Shown here: positions 58,959-64,000 of the stretch, in pieces
Layout: the number at the start of each line of letters is the position of its first letter
Numbering within the stretch: the first letter of the stretch is position 1
From: Lachnospiraceae bacterium
GTDB taxonomy: Bacteria; Bacillota; Clostridia; Lachnospirales; Lachnospiraceae
NCBI GenBank assembly: GCA_016283575.1
Contig: JAEEND010000025.1
Coordinates: 62,001-126,000 of the forward strand
Direction of reading: 5' to 3'
DNA: 64,000 nucleotides
Notes under the pieces: generated by a model
Database searches by the model: none
The model's input: the letters and a program-made list of their open reading frames with translations, nothing else
Told to the model about the DNA's origin: nothing
Position numbers and translations under genes: made by a program

Positions 58959-59021
58959 CATACGTTAATGACGATTTAATGCTGCCAATTTATGTTATAA
59001 ATATAGCGATATGAGGGATTT

Positions 59022-60245
59022 ATGAAACGAAAAAAGACAAGCTCAAAAGAATTGATCCAGAATATTATAGTGCAGATAGTGGTATACCTGTTGCTTGTAG
59101 TGGCAGGTTTTGCGGGTCTGCTCTTTTATACTGCTTACAGGAATGCTGAAAGTCACGAGGTATTGTTTAACTACAATATCGACACGGAACAGTCCAATCC
59201 GGTTTTTGTAAAGATTGAAAAAGGCGAAGGCTGGATCAGCGAGGATATGTTCGGTTGTCAGTATGAATTTGTGGTCGAGAACAACTATAAGTATCCTATT
59301 TCCAAGTGGACTCTTACAATTCCCGTTCCTGAAGGCTGCTATATAGACAGCGACTGGGAAGGTGACTGGTCATTAGAGGATACTGTATTAAGCGTGGTAC
59401 CTTTCGAAACCAACGAAGATGTGGAGGTAAAGTCCACGAGAAAAGCGGGACTTGTTCTTTATATGCCGGAAGAACAAGATTTAAACGGAGTCATAATTCG
59501 ATACAGGGTGCATATAGATTATCCGGAAACAGTAATGTTTAAGATACTCGTTGCATTATTCTCATTCGGAGTTGCTTCTTTGATCATTACCATTCTGGTA
59601 GGAGCTCATATCAATCGCTTTGAACGTGAGCATAACAGCTATAAGACCGTTGTTAATCAAGCGTTACGTACTATAGCTAACATTATAGATACAAAAGATG
59701 AATACGCGCGGGGGCATTCCCTTAGAGTTGCCATTTATTCAAAAATGCTGGCTGAAAAAATGGGAATGAATGAATTCGATCAGGAGAGGATATATTACAT
59801 AGGTCTTCTTCATGATGTTGGAAAGGTTGGTATTCCCAACAGTATTCTTACGAAGCCCGGCAGACTTACAGTTGATGAATATGAAATAGTTAAGCGACAT
59901 ACTCAGATGGGCGCGCAGCTCATGGAAGGATTCACCACCATTAAAGGCGCTGAGAATGGTATTAAATATCATCATGAGCGTTACGACGGCACCGGATACA
60001 ATGAAGGTTTAAAAGGTGAAGAGATTCCAATCGAAGGTCGCATAATCGCTGTGGCAGATGCTTATGATGCTATGTCCAGCAAGAGATGTTACAGAGATAT
60101 CTTATCCTATGATTATATATTGAACGAGCTGAAGATCAATGCAGGAACACAGTTTGATCCCAACATCGTTAAGTGTATGATCGAACTTATCGAAGGCGGA
60201 TTTGCCCCGGTAAGTGCAGCCGAAATGATGGAATTTGAAATATAG
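59022..60245 (+). CDS. Membrane HD-GYP domain protein
   Basis: 407 residues. Membrane segments about 14-36 and 183-203 enclose a beta-rich, Trp-rich outer domain with a CBM-like look (KWTLTIPVPEGCYIDSDWEG). The HD-GYP domain has GLLHDVGKVGIPNSI, VKRHTQMGAQLM and HHERYDGTGYNEGL, where Asn replaces the usual Pro. It should be a cyclic-di-GMP phosphodiesterase. Near a diguanylate cyclase (52.4 kb) and another HD protein (50.3 kb). Confidence 0.88.
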   Translation: MKRKKTSSKELIQNIIVQIVVYLLLVVAGFAGLLFYTAYRNAESHEVLFNYNIDTEQSNPVFVKIEKGEGWISEDMFGCQYEFVVENNYKYPISKWTLTIPVPEGCYIDSDWEGDWSLEDTVLSVVPFETNEDVEVKSTRKAGLVLYMPEEQDLNGVIIRYRVHIDYPETVMFKILVALFSFGVASLIITILVGAHINRFEREHNSYKTVVNQALRTIANIIDTKDEYARGHSLRVAIYSKMLAEKMGMNEFDQERIYYIGLLHDVGKVGIPNSILTKPGRLTVDEYEIVKRHTQMGAQLMEGFTTIKGAENGIKYHHERYDGTGYNEGLKGEEIPIEGRIIAVADAYDAMSSKRCYRDILSYDYILNELKINAGTQFDPNIVKCMIELIEGGFAPVSAAEMMEFEI

Positions 60246-60284
60246 CTAACCCAAACATAAATCTTTTTTCATGTCTCTCCTATT

Positions 60285-60320
60285 AAGAAAAGTCCAAGGA
60301 ACAGCCCTTGGACTTTTCTT
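60285..60320. terminator. Strong intrinsic terminator
   Basis: AAGAAAAGTCCAAGG pairs perfectly with CCTTGGACTTTTCTT, 15 bp, loop AACAGC. Confidence 0.95.
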
Positions 60321-60401
60321 AGTTTAAGCCATTATCCACGTTGCAGAGCCGTTACACCCGTGATATAATGCCAGCCGAAGCGATCGTTTTGGAGGTGTGA
60401 C

Positions 60402-61301
60402 TTGAATAAGTCTTTACGATACAGTTTTCTGTTAATGCTTGGCGCATGCATATGGGGAGCCGCTTTTGTGGCGCAGCGTACAGGTATGAATTACGTGGGT
60501 CCCTTTACTTTCAATGCCATAAGGAATGTGCTCGGAGCGTTGGTGCTCTTTCCGTTCATAAGGTTTTTGGATCGAAAGAAGCCTGAAAAAGAAAAAAGCT
60601 TCTTTGATAAAGAGCTTTTAACGGGAGGGATCATAGCCGGCATTTTTTTGTTTCTTGCGTCAGGCTGTCAGCAGATAGCGCTTAAGACCTCCGACGCAGG
60701 AAAGGCCGGATTTATCACCGCTTTATATATAGTGCTGGTGCCAATCTTTTCTCTCATTCTTAGGAAGAAGCCCGGAAAACTCATATTGATAAGCGTGGCA
60801 TTTGCCACTCTCGGATTATATCTACTCTGCGTAAAAGAAGGTGAAGGCCTAAGCCTTGCCGGGGATGATGCCTATCTTATAGCCTGTGCAGTGCTTTTCG
60901 CCTGCCAGATCATGGCAATAGATCATTTTGCTCCCAAGGTTGATTGCGTGAAGCTTTCTTTTTGGCAATTCGTAGTGTCGGCTCTTCTAAGCTTACTACC
61001 CATGATATCAGAGCATCCCACCGTTCCTGCGGTTATAGATGCATGGCTTCCGTTAGCCTATGCGGGCTTCCTGTCATCAGGTGTTGCATATACCCTTCAG
61101 GTTATTGGACAGAAGCACGTAAAAGCTTCCGTTGCATCTTTGGTCATGAGTCTTGAGTCAGTTTTTTCGGTCATATTTGGCTTTTTATTGTTGCACGAAC
61201 GCATGACTGTAAGAGAGACGCTCGGATGCTTTATTATGTTCGCTGCGATCATATTTGCACAGATCACTCCCGCCGGGGAAGAAAAAGAACCCTCTCAATA
61301 G
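60402..61301 (+). CDS. EamA-family (DMT superfamily) transporter
   Basis: 299 residues with ten predicted membrane helices and two EamA repeats. ACIWGAAFVAQRTGMNYVGPF opens the first; FLSSGVAYTLQVIGQKHVKAS with SLESVFSVIFGFLLLHE is the second. A TTG start is supported by TTTGGAGGTG. Metabolite exporter of unknown substrate. Confidence 0.9.
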   Translation: MNKSLRYSFLLMLGACIWGAAFVAQRTGMNYVGPFTFNAIRNVLGALVLFPFIRFLDRKKPEKEKSFFDKELLTGGIIAGIFLFLASGCQQIALKTSDAGKAGFITALYIVLVPIFSLILRKKPGKLILISVAFATLGLYLLCVKEGEGLSLAGDDAYLIACAVLFACQIMAIDHFAPKVDCVKLSFWQFVVSALLSLLPMISEHPTVPAVIDAWLPLAYAGFLSSGVAYTLQVIGQKHVKASVASLVMSLESVFSVIFGFLLLHERMTVRETLGCFIMFAAIIFAQITPAGEEKEPSQ

Positions 61302-61316
61302 AGAAGGTTCTTTTTA
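61283..61316. terminator. Bidirectional terminator overlapping the EamA stop
   Basis: AAAAAGAACC and CTCT arms pair with AGAG and GGTTCTTTTT. The EamA stop codon lies in the stem, so the same sequence encodes the tail and ends transcription. Confidence 0.85.
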
Positions 61317-61317
61317 A

Positions 61318-62673
61318 TTAAGCAGGCTTAAGTTCTGTATCATTGAAGACTTTTGATCTTATATAGTAGATCGTAAATATGATGGAGCTCAAACTCCAGG
61401 TCAGGGGATAAGCACAGTAGACAACCCTGATGTCCGGTATGAAATGAACGGTGATGGTGATATATGTAATACGTATCACGCACCAGCAGGCAAGCATTAC
61501 ATACATCGGCACCTTGGTCTTTCCAACACCTCGCAGGATGGATGCCATACAGTGGGTGTAGGCCAGGGCAAAATAGAAAAGTGATTCTATATGTGCCTGT
61601 CTGGTACCGAAGGAGATGACCTCGGGATCATCAATAAATATCCGAAGCATTAAAGGCGCAAATAAGAAGAAACATACACCGATAACTTCCGCAAGAAGAA
61701 CACCGGATACAACGCCGAATCTCGCGCCGCGTCTGGCTCTCGGGATCTGATTCGCACCTACATTCTGGCTGGTAAAAGTGGTAATGGCCTGACAGAAGCT
61801 GGTGATGGGCAGGAAGGCAAAGCCTTCGAGTTTAAAATAACTGCCACTTCCTGCCATAGCTACATCTCCGAATGCATTGATGTTGGACTGCACTATTACA
61901 TTGGCAATGGCGATAACGGAATTCTGTATTCCGTTTGGTATGCCGATGCTCAGTTCCTGCTTCAGTGTGGGCATGTCTATTTTAATATCCTTAAGTACGA
62001 CTTTGTGAGGACCCTCCACCATGGTAAGTTTTATAAATGCAAGCGCTGCGGAAAGCATCTGGGCGATTATGGTAGCAAGTGCGGCGCCGCCTACGCCTAA
62101 ACCCAGTACCGCCACAAATAAAAGGTCAAGTATTGTATTTATTATGGAACTGATTATCAAGTAGTAAAGAGGTCGCTTGCTGTCGCCCATGGCTGTGAAC
62201 ACGCCGCAGCATGTGTTGTACATTACATTTCCGAGTCCGCCTGCGAAGATGATGCGGAAATATAGTACAGAATTGGGCAGCACGTTTTCGGGAGTACCCA
62301 TGAGCCTTAAGATCATGGGAGAAAAGACTATTCCGACCGCGGTTAACAAAAGTCCGGATAACAATCCAAAAGCAACGGCTGTGTGAACAGCGATGTGAAC
62401 TGCGTTATGGTCCTTGGCACCGTATCTGTTTCCGATTATTACGGAAGCACCCATGAAAAGCCCGTTTACAAAGCCCATCATTAAGAATATGAGGCTGCCG
62501 GAGGATGTAACCGCAGCAAGTGCTTCTTTTCCAAGAACATTACCTACAACCACGGAGTCCACTATGTTATAAAGCTGCTGTAATAACATCCCTAAGAAAA
62601 TGGGAAGTGCAAACAGCACCATCTTTTTTTGAATAGAACCTTCAAGCATATTTAAAACAATATGCCGAATCAT
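61318..62673 (-). CDS. MATE-family efflux transporter
   Basis: 451 residues with 12 membrane segments. MATE landmarks: LEGSIQKKMVLFALPIFLGM, QQLYNIVDSVVVG and TFTSQNVGANQIPRARRG. Exports drugs or metabolites, driven by Na+ or H+. The start is uncertain: the ATG at 62673 lies in the loop of an inverted repeat, and the possible ribosome site AAAGGAT is about 15 bases away. Position 62649 (M9) is an alternative. Confidence 0.9.
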   Translation of the reverse strand: MIRHIVLNMLEGSIQKKMVLFALPIFLGMLLQQLYNIVDSVVVGNVLGKEALAAVTSSGSLIFLMMGFVNGLFMGASVIIGNRYGAKDHNAVHIAVHTAVAFGLLSGLLLTAVGIVFSPMILRLMGTPENVLPNSVLYFRIIFAGGLGNVMYNTCCGVFTAMGDSKRPLYYLIISSIINTILDLLFVAVLGLGVGGAALATIIAQMLSAALAFIKLTMVEGPHKVVLKDIKIDMPTLKQELSIGIPNGIQNSVIAIANVIVQSNINAFGDVAMAGSGSYFKLEGFAFLPITSFCQAITTFTSQNVGANQIPRARRGARFGVVSGVLLAEVIGVCFFLFAPLMLRIFIDDPEVISFGTRQAHIESLFYFALAYTHCMASILRGVGKTKVPMYVMLACWCVIRITYITITVHFIPDIRVVYCAYPLTWSLSSIIFTIYYIRSKVFNDTELKPA

Positions 62674-62689
62674 TTAAAATCCGGCATAT
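62660..62689 (-). terminator. Hairpin enclosing the MATE start codon
   Basis: In the minus-strand transcript, ATATGCCGGAT pairs with ATTCGGCATAT (11 bp with one G-U) around a TTTAAATG loop. TTGTTTT follows. It could be the terminator of the DUF1846 gene or a translational control element. Confidence 0.5.
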
Positions 62690-62701
62690 CCTTTCTGTAT
62701 A

Positions 62702-64000
62702 TTAAATGTGAAATTTTTTGTTTGTTTCGTACTTGGCTTCGCTGGTAAGATGAACGCCAATCTTTTTAAATACCTTTTCATCTACAGGAGAAAGAATGAC
62801 TGAGGAATGAACCTCACATCCTTTAAGCTCGGGAAGCTTTGAAAGTGCCTTAGCACTGGAGCCGTTGGTGGCTGCACTGACGGAAAGAGCGATCAGGACT
62901 TCGTCGGTGTGTAATCTCGGGTTGTGGCTTCCAAGGTACTGAGTCTTGAGCGTCTGAATAGGTGTAAGAGCTTCTTTTGTAACAAGGTGAAGATCATGAT
63001 CGATCCCTGCAAGCTCTTTAAGTGCATTTATCAGGCAGGCTGCGCTGGCGCCAAGGAGGCTGCTGGTCTTACCGGTAACGATCTTTCCGTTGGGAAGCTC
63101 GATCGCAACCGCGGGATGTCCTGTCTCCTCTTCACGCTTCAGAGCTGCGGCAACAACCGCGCGATCCGCTGATGAGATATCCAGCTGTTTAAGTAAAAGT
63201 TCAAGCTTGTAAAGTGTTTCGGGAGCTTCGTTGCCTCTCTTTAAATCACAAAGCGCTGTGTAATATCTTCTGATGATCTCCTGCTTTGATGCTTCCACAC
63301 ATGCTTCATCATCCACGATGCAGTAGCCTGCCATGTTAACACCCATATCTGTGGGAGACTTGTAAGGGCTCTCTCCAAGGATTTCGGTGAAAATGGCATT
63401 TAAAACAGGGAAGATCTCGATATCGCGATTGTAGTTAACGGTGGTTTCTCCGTAAGCTTCCAAATGGAAGTGGTCGATCATGTTGACATCGTTTAAGTCT
63501 GCAGTAGCTGCTTCATAGGCGATGTTTACGGGGTGACTCAGCGGAAGATTCCAAATAGGGAAGGTTTCGAACTTGGCATATCCGGCTTTGATGCCACGCT
63601 TGTTTTCATGGTAGAGCTGTGAAAGACAGGTTGCCATCTTTCCGCTGCCGGGGCCGGGAGCCGTAACCACCACAAGGGGACGTTCGGTTTCGATGTAATC
63701 ATTCTTTCCGTAACCCGCATCGCTTACGATTAAGGGAATATTACTGGGATATCCTTCTATAGGGTAATGTAAATAAGATTTGATATTAAGAGCTGAAAGT
63801 TTCTTTCTGAATGCATCTGCCGCAGGCTGTCCCGCATATTTGGTGATAACAACACTTCCGACAAAAAGACCGACACTGGTAAAAGCATCAATGAGTCTTA
63901 AAACATCCATATCGTAGGTAATGCCAAGGTCACCGCGCTTCTTATTCTGCTCGATGGCATCCGCACCGATAACGATTACGATCTCTGCCTCGTCCTTCAT
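62702..64000 (-). CDS. DUF1846-domain protein, 5' end cut by the window edge
   Basis: 432 residues are visible, and comparison with the family's usual length of about 490 suggests roughly 60-65 missing at the N-terminus. Marks: [52 protein letters not shown] (a P-loop-like GSGK segment) and [20 protein letters not shown]. Conserved in Firmicutes; the biochemical role is poorly defined. Confidence 0.92.
   Translation of the reverse strand: MKDEAEIVIVIGADAIEQNKKRGDLGITYDMDVLRLIDAFTSVGLFVGSVVITKYAGQPAADAFRKKLSALNIKSYLHYPIEGYPSNIPLIVSDAGYGKNDYIETERPLVVVTAPGPGSGKMATCLSQLYHENKRGIKAGYAKFETFPIWNLPLSHPVNIAYEAATADLNDVNMIDHFHLEAYGETTVNYNRDIEIFPVLNAIFTEILGESPYKSPTDMGVNMAGYCIVDDEACVEASKQEIIRRYYTALCDLKRGNEAPETLYKLELLLKQLDISSADRAVVAAALKREEETGHPAVAIELPNGKIVTGKTSSLLGASAACLINALKELAGIDHDLHLVTKEALTPIQTLKTQYLGSHNPRLHTDEVLIALSVSAATNGSSAKALSKLPELKGCEVHSSVILSPVDEKVFKKIGVHLTSEAKYETNKKFHI

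Overview
The window looks like chromosome of a motile, anaerobic Lachnospiraceae-type Firmicute (relatives of Butyrivibrio, Roseburia or Lachnospira). The evidence is a flagellin with a FliS-like chaperone, a Gram-positive Tad pilus locus, a secreted multidomain beta-1,3-glucanase, glycogen branching, an anaerobic ribonucleotide reductase activase-like radical SAM protein, a split transketolase, PyrR attenuation, AGGAGG-type ribosome binding sites and many strong intrinsic terminators. Genus is an inference. No prophage, insertion sequence or CRISPR array was seen.

Layout. 0-3.7 kb: the tail of a possible toxin-like nuclease protein, then a GH16 laminarinase with CBM56, crystallin-like and ricin-type modules. 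3.9-9.2 kb: a five-gene operon (TetR regulator, FGGY sugar kinase, class II aldolase, GtrA-like membrane protein, class III aminotransferase) whose pathway I cannot name. 9.2-11.4 kb: REP-like repeats, then the PyrR attenuator, pyrR and a uracil permease. 11.4-14.2 kb (minus strand): ilvE, rsmA and tatD. 14.4 kb: tRNA-Lys(CTT). 14.7-24.1 kb: a TPR/acidic/AAA-like protein, glgB, a 903-residue protein probably linked to flagella, flagellin and fliS. 24.3-33.1 kb: a Tad pilus operon with two prepilin peptidases, TadZ, TadA, TadB, TadC, a 57-residue Flp pilin, two TadE-like pseudopilins, and DUF5702- and DUF6382-like proteins.

33.2-38.2 kb: a flavodoxin/SCP2 protein, a HIT protein, a roughly 2.1 kb island (PadR pair and an orphan DUF6088 antitoxin-like gene) bounded by identical terminator repeats, then murG and a TSCPD protein. 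38.4-44 kb: a replication and tRNA-modification cluster (guanylate-kinase-like, yaaR, holB, ricT, trmN6), followed by acpP, lgt and a SpoU methyltransferase. 44-48.8 kb: split transketolase, rpe and metG. 48.9-54 kb: alpha/beta hydrolase, GNAT, tandem-HD protein, YesL and a GGDEF diguanylate cyclase. 54-55.6 kb: a stand-alone sugar-ABC ATPase, a hairpin repeat cluster with compensatory base changes, and the SRP RNA. 55.6-64 kb: two radical SAM activase-like proteins, a CdaR/PucR regulator, tadA, an HD-GYP protein, EamA and MATE transporters, and a DUF1846 protein cut by the window edge.

Functional links. The Tad genes form one overlapping operon that encodes a complete minimal pilus machine. 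The GGDEF protein and two HD-domain proteins suggest local cyclic-di-GMP turnover. Housekeeping genes are interleaved with accessory islands. The least explained items are the hairpin repeats at 55.2 kb, the sugar-kinase/aminotransferase operon, the AAA-like pseudo-ATPase at 14.7 kb and the repeat-bounded island at 34.6-36.8 kb.
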